From Acrocarpospora catenulata (GTDB lineage: Bacteria > Actinomycetota > Actinomycetes > Streptosporangiales > Streptosporangiaceae), in the NCBI RefSeq assembly GCF_018476525.1, contig NZ_JAHCST010000006.1, positions 237,342 to 293,074 on the forward strand: 55,733 nucleotides of DNA, given 5' to 3'. The position numbers were made by a program, and so were the translations under genes. Positions 18,046-27,061 of the stretch are shown here, in pieces. Below the pieces are notes generated by a model. That model was not told where the DNA came from. It ran no database searches and saw only the letters and a list, made by a program, of their open reading frames with translations. Numbering within the stretch: position 1 is the first letter of the stretch; the number at the start of each line of letters is the position of its first letter.

Positions 18046-19226
18046 TCGCATCACTGCTCGGCAGGTCGCTGAACATCCGCCAGAGCGGCATCTACATCGC
18101 CTTCGCGCTGATCGTCGTGCTCTTCTCGATCCTGACCGACGGCGCCCTGCTACAACCGCAGAACATCTCCAACATCATCGTCCAGAACAGCTACATCCTG
18201 ATCCTGTCCATCGGCATGATCCTCATCATCATCGCCGGCCACATCGACCTGTCGGTCGGCTCAGTCGTCGCCGTCACCGGCGCGATCGCCGCCGTCCTGA
18301 TGGTCGAGTACGGCCTACCCTGGCCCCTGGCCCTCGTCATCACCCTGATCTCGGGCGGCGTCATCGGCGCCTGGCAGGGCTACTGGATCGCCTACTTCGG
18401 CATCCCCGCCTTCATCGTCACCCTGGCGGGCATGCTCCTGTTCCGCGCCCTCACCCTCACCGTCCTCGGCAACCAGGGCATCGGCCCCTTCCCCGATCCA
18501 GTACGGACACTGTCCAACGGCTTCACCGACGGCTACCTCGGCAACATCGGCCTCGGCCCGCTCGGCGGCGCCGACCTGTTCAGCCTGATCGTCGGCGCGC
18601 TCGTCATCGCCGGCATGGCCACCACACAGTGGCGCGCCCGCGCCGCCCGCCTCGGCTACCGCCAGAGCGTCGACCCGCTCCCCATCTTCCTGCTCAAGCT
18701 GCTCTGCGCCGCCGCCGTGATCATCGTCGTGGTAGTCCAGCTGGCCCGCTTCAAGAACCTCCCCTGGGTGCTGATCCTGCTCGCCTTCCTCGTTCTCGCC
18801 TACTCACTGCTCACCACCCGCGCCGTCTTCGGCCGCCAGATCTACGCCATCGGCGGCAACCTGCAGGCCGCCCAACTGTCCGGCATCAACGTCAAACAGG
18901 TCGTCTTCTGGATCTTCGTCAACATGGGCGTACTGGCCGCACTCGCCGGCGTGATCTTCGCCGGCCGCCTCAACCAGGCAGGCCCCACCGCCGGCAACGC
19001 CTTCGAACTCGACGCCATCGCGGCAGCCTTCATCGGCGGCGCGGCCGTCCAGGGCGGTGTCGGCAAGGTCGTCGGAGCGATCACCGGCGGCCTCATCATG
19101 GGCGTAATCAACAACGGCATGTCCCTGATCGGCTCCCCCAGCGAGCGCGTCATGCTCGTCAAAGGCATCGTCCTGCTCGCCGCCGTCGCCTTCGACGTCT
19201 GGACCAAACGCCGCGCGACCCGCTGA
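18042..19226 (+). CDS. Sugar ABC transporter permease (MmsB/XylH type)
   Basis: 394 residues, about ten membrane helices. Signatures: [19 protein letters not shown] and [22 protein letters not shown], and near the end the conserved cytoplasmic loop [20 protein letters not shown] that contacts the ATPase. Last gene of a three-gene CUT2 operon; no catabolic enzyme follows, and a second operator-like sequence occurs just after its stop in what looks like degraded DNA. Confidence 0.95.
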   Translation: MIASLLGRSLNIRQSGIYIAFALIVVLFSILTDGALLQPQNISNIIVQNSYILILSIGMILIIIAGHIDLSVGSVVAVTGAIAAVLMVEYGLPWPLALVITLISGGVIGAWQGYWIAYFGIPAFIVTLAGMLLFRALTLTVLGNQGIGPFPDPVRTLSNGFTDGYLGNIGLGPLGGADLFSLIVGALVIAGMATTQWRARAARLGYRQSVDPLPIFLLKLLCAAAVIIVVVVQLARFKNLPWVLILLAFLVLAYSLLTTRAVFGRQIYAIGGNLQAAQLSGINVKQVVFWIFVNMGVLAALAGVIFAGRLNQAGPTAGNAFELDAIAAAFIGGAAVQGGVGKVVGAITGGLIMGVINNGMSLIGSPSERVMLVKGIVLLAAVAFDVWTKRRATR

Positions 19227-19435
19227 GCCGCGAGCTGTTAACGATCAACGTTAGCTGGACGCTGGGGAGAAGCGGCCCGCAAGCCAGCACTCGATATCCT
19301 GCAGCGCCGCTTTGGCCATAGTTCTGTGCAATAGCCCTGTTTCGACGAGGCCCGTCGCGTGCGGTGGTTGTTGGGTTTGTTGATCAGAAAAGTGCAAAAG
19401 CCCACGCCCTTTACAAAGTAAGATATCCGGTCCTC
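19227..19435. other. Unassigned intergenic stretch with a second operator-like site
   Basis: TGTTAACGAT at 19236-19245 repeats ten bases of the operator at 15353, and TAACG (19239-19243) pairs with CGTTA (19249-19253). The remaining DNA, especially 19376-19436, is noticeably less GC-rich than its surroundings and contains no convincing gene. It may be a deletion scar. Confidence 0.45.
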
Positions 19436-20107
19436 TCAACCGGCGCCGCCGGGCAAGATCAGGCCGGTCTCGTAGGCGACCACCACGGCTTGGACGCGGT
19501 CGCGCAGGCCGAGTTTGGACAGGATGCGCGCGACGTGGGTCTTCACCGTGGTCACGCTGAGGGTCAGCTGGTCGGCGAGTTCGGCGTTGCTCAGGCCGGT
19601 GGCGAGCAGGCGCAGCACGTCCAGTTCCCGAGGCGTCAGCTGGGAGAGGTCGCGGTGGAGGGTGGGCTTCGCATTGTCGCGGCGGGCGAAACGTTCGACC
19701 AGGCGGCGGGTGATGGTGGGGGCGAGCAGGGCGTCGCCGGAGCGCACCAGGCGGACCGCGGCCACCAGGTGTTCGGGGGTGACGTCTTTGAGGAGGAACC
19801 CGCTCGCCCCCGCCGCGAGCGCGGCGTACACGTAGTGGTCGAGGTCGTAGGTGGTCAGGATCAGCACGCGGGTGTCCTCGGCGCCGCCCGCGAGGATCCG
19901 CCGGGTGGCTTCGAGGCCGTCCATCCGCGGCATCCTGATGTCCATGAGTACGACGTCGGGCCTGGTACGGCGGACCGCGGCGACGGCTTCGTCCCCGTCG
20001 GCGGCCTCAGCCGCCACTTCGATGCCGTCGGCGGCGAGGATCATGCGGAAGCCCGTGCGTACCAGTGCCTGGTCGTCGGCGATGACGGCGCGCAACCGCT
20101 CGGTCAT
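19436..20107 (-). CDS. NarL/LuxR-type response regulator
   Basis: 223 residues from ATG 20107, which overlaps the kinase stop (ATGA). Receiver domain with acidic pair DD at residues 11-12, phosphoacceptor Asp56 in VVLMDIRMPRMDG, Thr in ILTTYD and Lys in GFLLKD. C-terminal LuxR helix-turn-helix LTPRELDVLRLLATGLSNAEL followed by VTTVKTHVARILSKLGLRDR. It receives phosphate from the histidine kinase encoded just upstream. Likely target is the divergent ABC/protease operon at 21751, by position only. Confidence 0.95.
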   Translation of the reverse strand: MTERLRAVIADDQALVRTGFRMILAADGIEVAAEAADGDEAVAAVRRTRPDVVLMDIRMPRMDGLEATRRILAGGAEDTRVLILTTYDLDHYVYAALAAGASGFLLKDVTPEHLVAAVRLVRSGDALLAPTITRRLVERFARRDNAKPTLHRDLSQLTPRELDVLRLLATGLSNAELADQLTLSVTTVKTHVARILSKLGLRDRVQAVVVAYETGLILPGGAG

Positions 20108-21546
20108 GTAGTCCTCCACGGGACGCGGGCCTTGATCCGGAATCCGCCCCCGGCAGTCCGTCCGGCGTCCAGAGTGCCGCCGTAGACGGCGAGCCGCTCG
20201 CGCAACCCGATCAGCCCCCTGCCGTCGCCCGTCCGCGGACCGGCGGTCCCTACTCCCCCGGTGTCAGTCACCTCGATATCCAGCCAGTCGCCGTCATGAC
20301 CGATCGTCACGGACGCGGCGGCTCCGGCTGCGTGCTTGATCGTGTTGGTGAGGGCCTCCTGGACGACGCGGTAGGCGGCGAGGTCGATCCCGGGAGGCAG
20401 CGGCCCAGGCGGCGACACCTCGACGCTCACCGGCACGCCAGCGGCGCGGACCCGTTCCACCAGGGCGTCGAGCTGGGCGAGCCCGGGTTGGGGTTCGAGC
20501 CCGTCGGCGGGCCCGTCGAGACGCTCGCCGCCAGGGCCGGCGAGCAGGCCCATGACGTTGCGCAGTTCGGCCATGGCGGCCCGGCCGCCGGACTCGATCG
20601 CGAGCAGAGCCTGCTTCGACTGCTCCGGCTCCACGTCCATGACCTTGCGGGCCGCGCCGGCCTGGATCACCATCACGCTGACATTGTGGGTCACCACATC
20701 GTGGAGTTCGGCGGCGATCCGGGAGCGCTCCTCCGCGACAGCCCTGCGCATGGCGTCTTCCTGCGCCTGCTGCAGCTCGGCGAGCCGATGCCGGCTGGCT
20801 CCCAGCTGTCGCCGCCAGAAACGGACGAAGCTTGCGAAGACGCCGACGCTCAGCAGGACGACGAACGGCCCCATCCAACTCGGCAGCCCAGGCGCGACGT
20901 CCCGGAAGGCGCCACCGGCGAGCCCGGCCGCGAGCACGAGGCCACCCATCGCCAGGAACCGGCTACGGCCGTGGACGACGGCGCCGTACGCGGCGACAGC
21001 GCAGGTCAGCACGGTGATCCAGGTGGCACTCGCGTGGGTGGCCCGCGCGGCGGCAAGCACCACCCAGAAGGTGATGAGCGGGTACCGGCGCCGCGCCGCC
21101 AGCGGCAACGCCGTCAGCGCCACAAGGAACGCGGGCGGGTCGTAGGGCAGAGGCGGGGCAGGCACGTCGCCGGGCAGGTCGCCAGGAGGTGGCAGGTAGT
21201 CGGTCGGGGGATCAGGAACCGCCGGGAGATCAGGAGCCGGCGGTGTGGGCGGAGAGTCAGGTTGGAGCCGTAAGTACTCGATCACTTCGGGGTGATCCGC
21301 GATGGGGCCGATCCCTGGATATCTCGCCGATATGGCCACCACGATGACCGTCAGAACGAGCGCGACCACCACGTCGGCGGCGAGTGCTCGGCGAGACGGC
21401 CTTGGGGGTCCGTCGCCACTCGGCCGGGGCGGGTCCGGGTAGTCCTCGTCCAGCCGGCCGTCCAGGTCGAGCACATGCCGCCACCACGGTGGTCGTTCAC
21501 CGGTTCTCACCGGGACATTGTCACCGCCTGCCTGTCCGTCACGCAT
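20104..21546 (-). CDS. NarL-type sensor histidine kinase
   Basis: 480 residues. The N-terminal cytoplasmic segment is followed by a membrane helix (about residues 55-72), a proline-rich extracytoplasmic loop (about 90-138, many PP pairs), then further helices to about residue 242. The dimerisation/phosphoacceptor domain reads EERSRIAAELHDVVTHNVSVM with His282. HATPase region: VVQEALTNTIKHA (N box), DTGG and GRGLIGLRERL (G box). The proline-rich sensory loop is unusual and may detect a cell-surface or peptide signal. First gene of the kinase/regulator operon, divergent from the ABC operon. Confidence 0.94.
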   Translation of the reverse strand: MRDGQAGGDNVPVRTGERPPWWRHVLDLDGRLDEDYPDPPRPSGDGPPRPSRRALAADVVVALVLTVIVVAISARYPGIGPIADHPEVIEYLRLQPDSPPTPPAPDLPAVPDPPTDYLPPPGDLPGDVPAPPLPYDPPAFLVALTALPLAARRRYPLITFWVVLAAARATHASATWITVLTCAVAAYGAVVHGRSRFLAMGGLVLAAGLAGGAFRDVAPGLPSWMGPFVVLLSVGVFASFVRFWRRQLGASRHRLAELQQAQEDAMRRAVAEERSRIAAELHDVVTHNVSVMVIQAGAARKVMDVEPEQSKQALLAIESGGRAAMAELRNVMGLLAGPGGERLDGPADGLEPQPGLAQLDALVERVRAAGVPVSVEVSPPGPLPPGIDLAAYRVVQEALTNTIKHAAGAAASVTIGHDGDWLDIEVTDTGGVGTAGPRTGDGRGLIGLRERLAVYGGTLDAGRTAGGGFRIKARVPWRTT

Positions 21547-21750
21547 CGGCCGTTGTGACGGGGCTCACGGTCTTTGGGGAGTACATCGCAGGGATGACCT
21601 GGCGGCCCTTCGTTCTCAGGAGGTACGCGATCTCGGTATGACGGCCGACGCGCATCGGCATGGGCAGTGCCTAGTTTCGTTCCCGCCGCTCTGGAACCTC
21701 GGTTCCGGGTTCATGACCACCTTTCGGACCACCACTCAGGAGGACACAGC
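21547..21750. promoter_or_regulatory. Divergent promoter region between the kinase and ABC operons
   Basis: About 200 bases with no gene. It must hold the promoters for both directions. The only clear element is AGGAGG at 21739-21744, the ribosome site of the ATPase gene. I could not define -35/-10 boxes or a response-regulator site with confidence. Confidence 0.4.
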
Positions 21751-22611
21751 GTGACCGCTGTCCTAGCAGCCCAGGCACTGGGCAGGAAGTACGGCAAGCG
21801 CTGGGCGCTGCGCGAGTGCACCATCGACATCCCGGCGGGCCACGTCGTGGGGTTGGTGGGCCCCAACGGAGCAGGCAAGACGACGCTGCTGAAGCTGGCC
21901 GCGGGCCAGCTCGAACCGACGGCGGGCGGCATCACCGTACTCGGCGGCCGGCCGGGCACCACGCCCGCGCAACTGGCCAGGGTCGGGTTCGTCGCCCAGG
22001 ACACCCCCGTCTACGCGGGACTGACCGTCGCCGAACACCTGCGGCTGGGAGCCCGGCTCAACCCACGCTGGGACGCCGCCATGGCACGGGAGCGCATCGC
22101 GCGGCTCGGCCTCGTCCCCGCCCAACGGGCGGGCAAGCTGTCCGGCGGCCAGCGCGCCCAGCTCGCCCTCACCCTGGGCCTGGCCAAACGGCCCGACCTG
22201 CTGATCCTGGACGAGCCGGTGGCCTCGCTCGACCCACTGGCCCGCCGCGAGTTCCTGCAGGGGCTGACGGAGGCTGCCGTCGCGCACCAGCTGAGCGTGC
22301 TGCTCTCGTCTCACCTGGTCTCTGACCTGGAACGCATCTGCGACTACGTGATCGTGCTCGCCGACTCCCGCGTCCAGCTGGCCGGGGAGGTCGACCGGTT
22401 ACTGGCCGCCCATCACCGGCTCACCGGCCCACGCCGCGATCCCGACCAGCACGTCATCTCCGCCAGCCACACCGAGCGACAGAGCACGTACGTGGTCCGT
22501 AGCGACGCCCCGATCCACGACCCCGCCTGGACGGTCAGCCGGCTCAGCCTGGAAGACCTCGTCCTGGCCTACATGGACAACCGGCGAACCGTCCTGGAGG
22601 TGCAGCGATGA
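21751..22611 (+). CDS. ABC transporter ATP-binding protein
   Basis: 286 residues from GTG 21751, seven bases after AGGAGG. Walker A GPNGAGKTT near residue 38, signature LSGGQRAQLALTLGL, Walker B LLILDEPVASLDPLARRE, switch His in SSHLVSDLE. The C-terminal extension of about 70 residues is typical of partners of ABC-2-like membrane proteins. ATGA overlap with the following membrane protein marks a two-gene transporter. With the divergent two-component system next door it resembles envelope-stress or antimicrobial-peptide modules; export substrate unknown. Confidence 0.92.
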   Translation: MTAVLAAQALGRKYGKRWALRECTIDIPAGHVVGLVGPNGAGKTTLLKLAAGQLEPTAGGITVLGGRPGTTPAQLARVGFVAQDTPVYAGLTVAEHLRLGARLNPRWDAAMARERIARLGLVPAQRAGKLSGGQRAQLALTLGLAKRPDLLILDEPVASLDPLARREFLQGLTEAAVAHQLSVLLSSHLVSDLERICDYVIVLADSRVQLAGEVDRLLAAHHRLTGPRRDPDQHVISASHTERQSTYVVRSDAPIHDPAWTVSRLSLEDLVLAYMDNRRTVLEVQR

Positions 22612-23675
22612 TCTGGCTCACCTGGCGCCAGTTCCGCGGCTCGGCCACGATGGTGGCCGCCGTACTCGGGGTTCTCGCCGCCGCCCTGGCCCTGACCGGC
22701 CCGAGTCTGGCCTCCGACTACGCCGCCGGGATCGCCGACTGTACCCCGGACGACACCTGCCTCGACTTCTTCGACCGGTTCTTCGGTGAGTACGACCTCC
22801 TCTTCCTGGCCCTCACCCTCGTCGTGCTGATGCTGCCGGCGCTGGTCGGGCTCTTCTGGGGAGCGCCGTTGATCACCCGGGAGCTGGAGGCGGGCACGCA
22901 TCTGCTGGTGTGGAACCAGAGCGTCACCCGCGGGCGCTGGCTGGCGGTCAAGCTCGGGCTCACCGGCCTGGCGGCCATGGCCGCCGCCGGCGTGTGCGGC
23001 CTCGCGGTGACCTGGTGGTCCGGCCCGCTGGACAGGTCGGCCGTTCCGGAAATGGCGCAGATGGCTCCCGTGGTGTTCGGCGCGCGCGGTATCGCCCCGA
23101 TGGGGTATGCGGCCTTCGCCTTCGTCCTCGGGGTGACCGTGGGCATGCTGGTGCGCCGCACGCTGCCCGCCATGGCCCTCACCCTGGTCGTCTTCGCCGC
23201 GATCCAGCTCGCCATGCCGCTCCTCGTCCGTCCCCACCTGATGCCCCCGGTCACCGGGACCTTCGAGCTCGGCGGGGAGAACATGGACGGCCTCGACGCG
23301 CCGAGCGGCGGATCCGTGCAGATCTTCCTGAGGACGTCGGCCGTTCCCGGCCATGCGGGCGCCTGGGTCCTGTCCAGCAAGCTGGTCGATCCGTCCGGAC
23401 GTACGATCTCCAGCGGATATGGCGGCGCGGGACCGTCGTCGACGATCGTGCGGGCCGTCCCGGTCTCCACGACGTCGGGGCCCTGCTCACCGCAGGGACT
23501 ACCCGCGGGGGGATGCACGGCCGAGATCAACCGGCTCGGCTACCGGCAGCAGGCGACCTACCAGCCCCTGGAGCGCTTCTGGCCGTTCCAGTGGATCGAG
23601 ACCGGGATCTACGCCCTGCTCACCCTCGGGCTCACCTGGTTCTCCTTCTGGTGGCTCCGGAGACGCCTGTCATGA
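22608..23675 (+). CDS. ABC transporter membrane subunit with large extracytoplasmic loop
   Basis: 355 residues. Starts MIWLTWRQFR, the usual start of this actinobacterial ABC-2-like family. Helices near 12-30, 62-85, 110-135, 160-180 and 185-205, then an extracytoplasmic domain of about 110 residues, and a last helix before WWLRRRLS. The sequence LITRELEAGTHLLVWNQSVTRGRW is the conserved cytoplasmic coupling segment. Four-base overlaps on both sides tie it to the ATPase and to the protease lipoprotein. Confidence 0.87.
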   Translation: MIWLTWRQFRGSATMVAAVLGVLAAALALTGPSLASDYAAGIADCTPDDTCLDFFDRFFGEYDLLFLALTLVVLMLPALVGLFWGAPLITRELEAGTHLLVWNQSVTRGRWLAVKLGLTGLAAMAAAGVCGLAVTWWSGPLDRSAVPEMAQMAPVVFGARGIAPMGYAAFAFVLGVTVGMLVRRTLPAMALTLVVFAAIQLAMPLLVRPHLMPPVTGTFELGGENMDGLDAPSGGSVQIFLRTSAVPGHAGAWVLSSKLVDPSGRTISSGYGGAGPSSTIVRAVPVSTTSGPCSPQGLPAGGCTAEINRLGYRQQATYQPLERFWPFQWIETGIYALLTLGLTWFSFWWLRRRLS

Positions 23676-25093
23676 CCGCCGTCAGAAGGGCAGCCGCCGG
23701 GCTCGCGCTCCTGCTGGCGGCGGCCTGCACCGCGCCGACGCCACCGCGCGGCCAGGCAGGCACAACAGCCGGTACGGTCTGCGCGCCACCCTCGGGAGTC
23801 CCCGAGGCGGAGACGGCCACCACGATCGACGTCATCGAGCAGGCGTACTTCTGCATCCTCGGCAACTACTACAGCGGCCCGACGCTGGACGCCCGCTCGC
23901 TACTGACCGCCGGGTTCCTCGCCCTGACGCAGGAGATCAACCGCGGCGGGCGCGACGTGCCCGAGGCGATCATGCCGGCGCTGACCGGTGACCGGAAAGC
24001 CGACTGGGCCGCCTTCGAGACCGCCTACCGGAAGATCACCGACCAGGTCCCCGACCTGCGCGACAAGCTGGCCGTCGTCACCCTTGAGGGCATCGTGGCC
24101 GCCCTCGGCGACAACCACGCCCACTGGGCGCACGACTTCAAACGACCGCTCGACTACTACGACGGCGACGGCTACGGCCTGGGCGTTGAGGCGAACGTGG
24201 ACGTCGCGCAGGCGAACGGCGACACTCCCCGCGTCGCCCTCCCCCCGCTGTTCGTCACCACCGTACTCGGCGGCGCCGCGAAGGCCGCCGGGCTGCGCCC
24301 CGGCGACGTCATCCAGTCGATCAACGGGACGCCGCCCTTCTTCGACGGCGCGGCCACGCCGGCGATCGCCGGCCTCTACCCGGACTATCCCGAGGCGCGC
24401 CCGGTCGAGCTGCGGCTCCTGCGGCAGGCCACCGGCCGCCGCTGGACGGTCACGCTCAGGCCCGGCCCCTACGAGCGTGATCTGGCCACCCTGCAGGTGG
24501 TGCGGTCGAAACTGCTGGACGACGGCATCGCCTACGTACGGATGACCGGATTCGCCCCCGACTCCGCGAACAGGGTGTTCAAGGCGATCACCCGACTGCG
24601 CACCGGCCGGGCCCTGGCCGGCGTCGTGCTGGATCTGCGCGGCAACGGTGGCGGCAGCCCCGTGGAGGCGACCCGGCTGCTGAGCGCGTTCGTCCACGGC
24701 AAGGTCACCGCCTACCAGTGCGCCGTGGACGGCAGATGCTCGACCTCCTGGACCGACGACACCGTCGAACTGCTCCACCTGCCGCTGGTCGTGCTCGTCG
24801 ACCAGGGCTGCGCCTCGGCGTGCGAACACACCAGCGCCGCGGTCAAGGACCTGCGCATCGGCCGGCTGGTCGGCACCAGAACCGCCGGCGTGATCTCCGG
24901 CCCGGCCCGGTCGTACCTGCTCGCCAACAACACGCTCCTGGTCTTCCCCGACAGGCACCACCTGGGGCCCGGCCGTGAGGTGATCGACCGGATCGGCGTG
25001 CCGCCCGACCACTACGTACCCCTGACCGCGCAGGACGCGGCCGCCGGACGCGACCCCGCACTGGCCAAGGCCCTGACCTTGCTGCACGAGTGA
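23672..25093 (+). CDS. S41-like peptidase lipoprotein with PDZ domain
   Basis: 473 residues. Lipobox LLLAAAC near residue 20. The helical N-terminal domain ends in LGDNHAHW (His149), a PDZ domain follows (VLGGAAKAAGLRPGDVIQSINGTPP), and then the S41 core: GVVLDLRGNGGGSPVEATRL, VLVDQGCASACEH with candidate nucleophile Ser382, and GRLVGTRTAG. The lysine used by CtpA-type enzymes is absent; the His/Ser arrangement fits the tricorn-core-like branch of S41. It is anchored outside the membrane and co-transcribed with the ABC transporter, so it may process the exported substrate or an inhibitory peptide. Confidence 0.88.
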   Translation: MTAVRRAAAGLALLLAAACTAPTPPRGQAGTTAGTVCAPPSGVPEAETATTIDVIEQAYFCILGNYYSGPTLDARSLLTAGFLALTQEINRGGRDVPEAIMPALTGDRKADWAAFETAYRKITDQVPDLRDKLAVVTLEGIVAALGDNHAHWAHDFKRPLDYYDGDGYGLGVEANVDVAQANGDTPRVALPPLFVTTVLGGAAKAAGLRPGDVIQSINGTPPFFDGAATPAIAGLYPDYPEARPVELRLLRQATGRRWTVTLRPGPYERDLATLQVVRSKLLDDGIAYVRMTGFAPDSANRVFKAITRLRTGRALAGVVLDLRGNGGGSPVEATRLLSAFVHGKVTAYQCAVDGRCSTSWTDDTVELLHLPLVVLVDQGCASACEHTSAAVKDLRIGRLVGTRTAGVISGPARSYLLANNTLLVFPDRHHLGPGREVIDRIGVPPDHYVPLTAQDAAAGRDPALAKALTLLHE

Positions 25094-25105
25094 ACGGACC
25101 TCTCC

Positions 25106-26248
25106 ATGAGACAGCTCCTGGCCGTCGCCGCGGGACTGGCCGTCCTGGCCGCGTCCGCCTGCTCCTCCCCCGCACCGCCCCGGGCCGACGCCCCGCCGGC
25201 CACGCCGACCGGCCCCGCCGCCCTGCCCTCCCCCACCGGCCCCTACCCGGTCGGAACCACCGCCCTGTATCTGAAGGACGCCTCCCGCCCTGACCCCTGG
25301 AACCTCGACGCCGACGCCAGGGAGCTCAAGGTCACCCTGTGGTACCCGACCGAGCAGCGCGAAGGGCAGCGCGCGCCGTACATGACACCTAGGGAATCGG
25401 AACTCCTGCTGAAAGGCTCGGGGATCGCGAGCGCGCCGTACGACACGCTGAGCAGAACCCGCACGAACGCCATCCAAGGCGCCGAACCTGCGGGGGGAAG
25501 GTTTCCGCTGGTGGTGCTCTCCCCCGGCTTCACCCAGCCGATGAGCACCCTCACCTCCCTGGCCGAGGACCTGGCCAGCCGAGGGTACGTCGTGGCCGGG
25601 ATCGACCACACCTACGAAAGTTACGCCACCACATTCCCGGGCGGACGGGTCGCGGAATGCCTCGCCTGCGACAGCGACACCGACCCGGGCTTCGGCACGA
25701 GGACGGTCCAGGGCCGGGTGGCCGACGTCTCCTTCGTGCTCGACCAACTGCCATCGAAATGGGACGGCTCCGCCCTGATCGACCGGTCCAGGATCGCGAT
25801 GGCGGGCCAGGCGATCGGCGGGGCCACCGCCCTGGCGGCCATGGTCAAGGACCCCCGGATACGCGCCGGAATCGACATGGACGGCACCACCTACGCCCGC
25901 ATCCCCAAGACCGGGCTCGCCAAGCCGTTCCTGTTCATGGGGACGAAGCAGCACATCACCGGCGGACCCGACAACTCCTGGGACCGCGACTGGAAGCTGC
26001 TGACCGGATGGAAGCGCTGGCTCGTTCTGACGGGCACCGAACACACGTCCTTCACCGACAGCCCGCTGATGGCGGACGCCCTCGCCATCAAGCCGCTACC
26101 CGGCGCCCTGCCCGCGGCCCGCGCAGCCGAGCTCACCCGCACCTACGTGGCGGCTTTCCTCCACCGTCATCTGAAGTCACAGCGGCAGCCCCTCCTGGAC
26201 GAGCCGTCATCCCGCTACCCCGAGGTCAAGTTCTGCGCTCAATCCTGA
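25106..26248 (+). CDS. Lipoprotein of the PAF-acetylhydrolase-like alpha/beta hydrolase fold, nucleophile lost
   Basis: 380 residues. Lipobox LAASAC near residue 19. The fold matches the platelet-activating-factor acetylhydrolase/dienelactone type: LKVTLWYPTE, FPLVVLSPGF (oxyanion region), LASRGYVVAGIDH, IDMDGTTY (acid) and LTGTEHTSFTD (His313). The nucleophile elbow, normally GHSxGG, reads GQAIGG at residues 234-239, with Ala236 in the serine position and Gln for His. The protein is therefore probably catalytically dead and may bind a ligand instead. Twelve bases downstream of the protease gene, last of a four-gene operon. Its 3' end overlaps the convergent TetR gene by ten bases. Confidence 0.88.
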   Translation: MRQLLAVAAGLAVLAASACSSPAPPRADAPPATPTGPAALPSPTGPYPVGTTALYLKDASRPDPWNLDADARELKVTLWYPTEQREGQRAPYMTPRESELLLKGSGIASAPYDTLSRTRTNAIQGAEPAGGRFPLVVLSPGFTQPMSTLTSLAEDLASRGYVVAGIDHTYESYATTFPGGRVAECLACDSDTDPGFGTRTVQGRVADVSFVLDQLPSKWDGSALIDRSRIAMAGQAIGGATALAAMVKDPRIRAGIDMDGTTYARIPKTGLAKPFLFMGTKQHITGGPDNSWDRDWKLLTGWKRWLVLTGTEHTSFTDSPLMADALAIKPLPGALPAARAAELTRTYVAAFLHRHLKSQRQPLLDEPSSRYPEVKFCAQS

Positions 26249-26976
26249 GGCCCGGCAGCCGTTGACGGGAGGGCCGCGGCGATGCAGTCGAGGACGCGCT
26301 GGAGCCCGTACCTGAACTGGTCGTCGCGGCTCAGGTGCGGCTGGCGCGCCTCCATCACGATCTTGGTGAAGATCGGGTACTCCCCGCTCTTCACCAGCCG
26401 GTCGACGTACGGGTAGCTCCGCGCCATCCACTCCGACTCGCTGAGCCCGCTGCGGCGGACTTCCTCGGCCGAACTGATCTCCTCGCGGACGGTGCCCTCG
26501 ACGTAGCTGTTCAGCATGGCGACGAGGCCGAGGTTCTCGTCGATGGAGACGACGGGGTCGAGCACTCCCATCAGCCGTTCGATCAGGAGCAGCTGGTTGG
26601 GGCCGAAGCTGGGGAGTGACCGCTGCACGCCGCCGATCCACGGGTGCCTCAGCCACATGGCCCGCAGCTCGTCGGCGTAGCGGGTCAGGTCGGCGCGCCA
26701 GTCGCCCGAGGGCACGCCCGTGAGGTCGATCTCGCCCATCAGCCGGTCGGCCATGAGCTCGACCAGGTTGTCGCGGCTCGGAACGTACCGGTAGAGGGAC
26801 ATCGCGCCGGCGCCGATCTCGGCGGCGATCCGCCGCATGGTGGCGGCCTCCAGCCCCTCGGCGTCGGCGATCCTGACCGCCGCCTCGGTGATCTGCGCGC
26901 GGCTGTAGAGCGGCTTCGGCCCGCGGGCGGGGCGTTCGGGCCGCATCCAGATGTTCACGTACTCGGCGTCGGTCAC
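26239..26976 (-). CDS. TetR family regulator of the DrrAB-type exporter
   Basis: 245 residues from GTG 26976; a longer frame upstream runs through the operator region and is unlikely. The helix-turn-helix reads ITEAAVRIADAEGLEAATMR, then RIAAEIGAGAMSLYRYVPSRDNLVELM. The C-terminal domain is of the larger TetR type often found with drug exporters. It is transcribed divergently from the DrrAB genes, with two 18-base direct repeats between them that are good operator candidates. It probably represses the exporter and itself until a drug binds. Confidence 0.92.
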   Translation of the reverse strand: MTDAEYVNIWMRPERPARGPKPLYSRAQITEAAVRIADAEGLEAATMRRIAAEIGAGAMSLYRYVPSRDNLVELMADRLMGEIDLTGVPSGDWRADLTRYADELRAMWLRHPWIGGVQRSLPSFGPNQLLLIERLMGVLDPVVSIDENLGLVAMLNSYVEGTVREEISSAEEVRRSGLSESEWMARSYPYVDRLVKSGEYPIFTKIVMEARQPHLSRDDQFRYGLQRVLDCIAAALPSTAAGPQD

Positions 26977-26993
26977 CGTGCCACCCCCTACTT

Positions 26994-27011
26994 GCGTACA
27001 TCGTACCCAGT
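26994..27011. promoter_or_regulatory. TetR operator copy 1
   Basis: GCGTACATCGTACCCAGT. The core GTAC-NNN-GTAC is symmetric. An 18-base copy with one mismatch lies 41 bases further on, both between the TetR start and the exporter start. Confidence 0.72.
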
Positions 27012-27034
27012 AACTTAGCCTGGCCGACGTAACC

Positions 27035-27052
27035 GCGTACAACGTACCCAGT
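27035..27052. promoter_or_regulatory. TetR operator copy 2
   Basis: GCGTACAACGTACCCAGT, same orientation as copy 1, and overlapping the region just before the ribosome site GGAGG (27053-27057) of the ATPase gene. The 41-base period is close to four helical turns, so two dimers would bind the same face. Confidence 0.72.
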
Positions 27053-27061
27053 GGAGGGATC

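Noticed and set aside
19251-19439. A 62-codon minus-strand frame after the sugar permease
   Set aside because: No recognisable motif or ribosome site. A possible insertion-sequence end in this stretch could not be confirmed by eye.
23900-26044. A 714-codon open frame on the minus strand
   Set aside because: Antisense to the S41 protease and the hydrolase lipoprotein, both of which have recognisable motifs. Composition is typical of a shadow frame.
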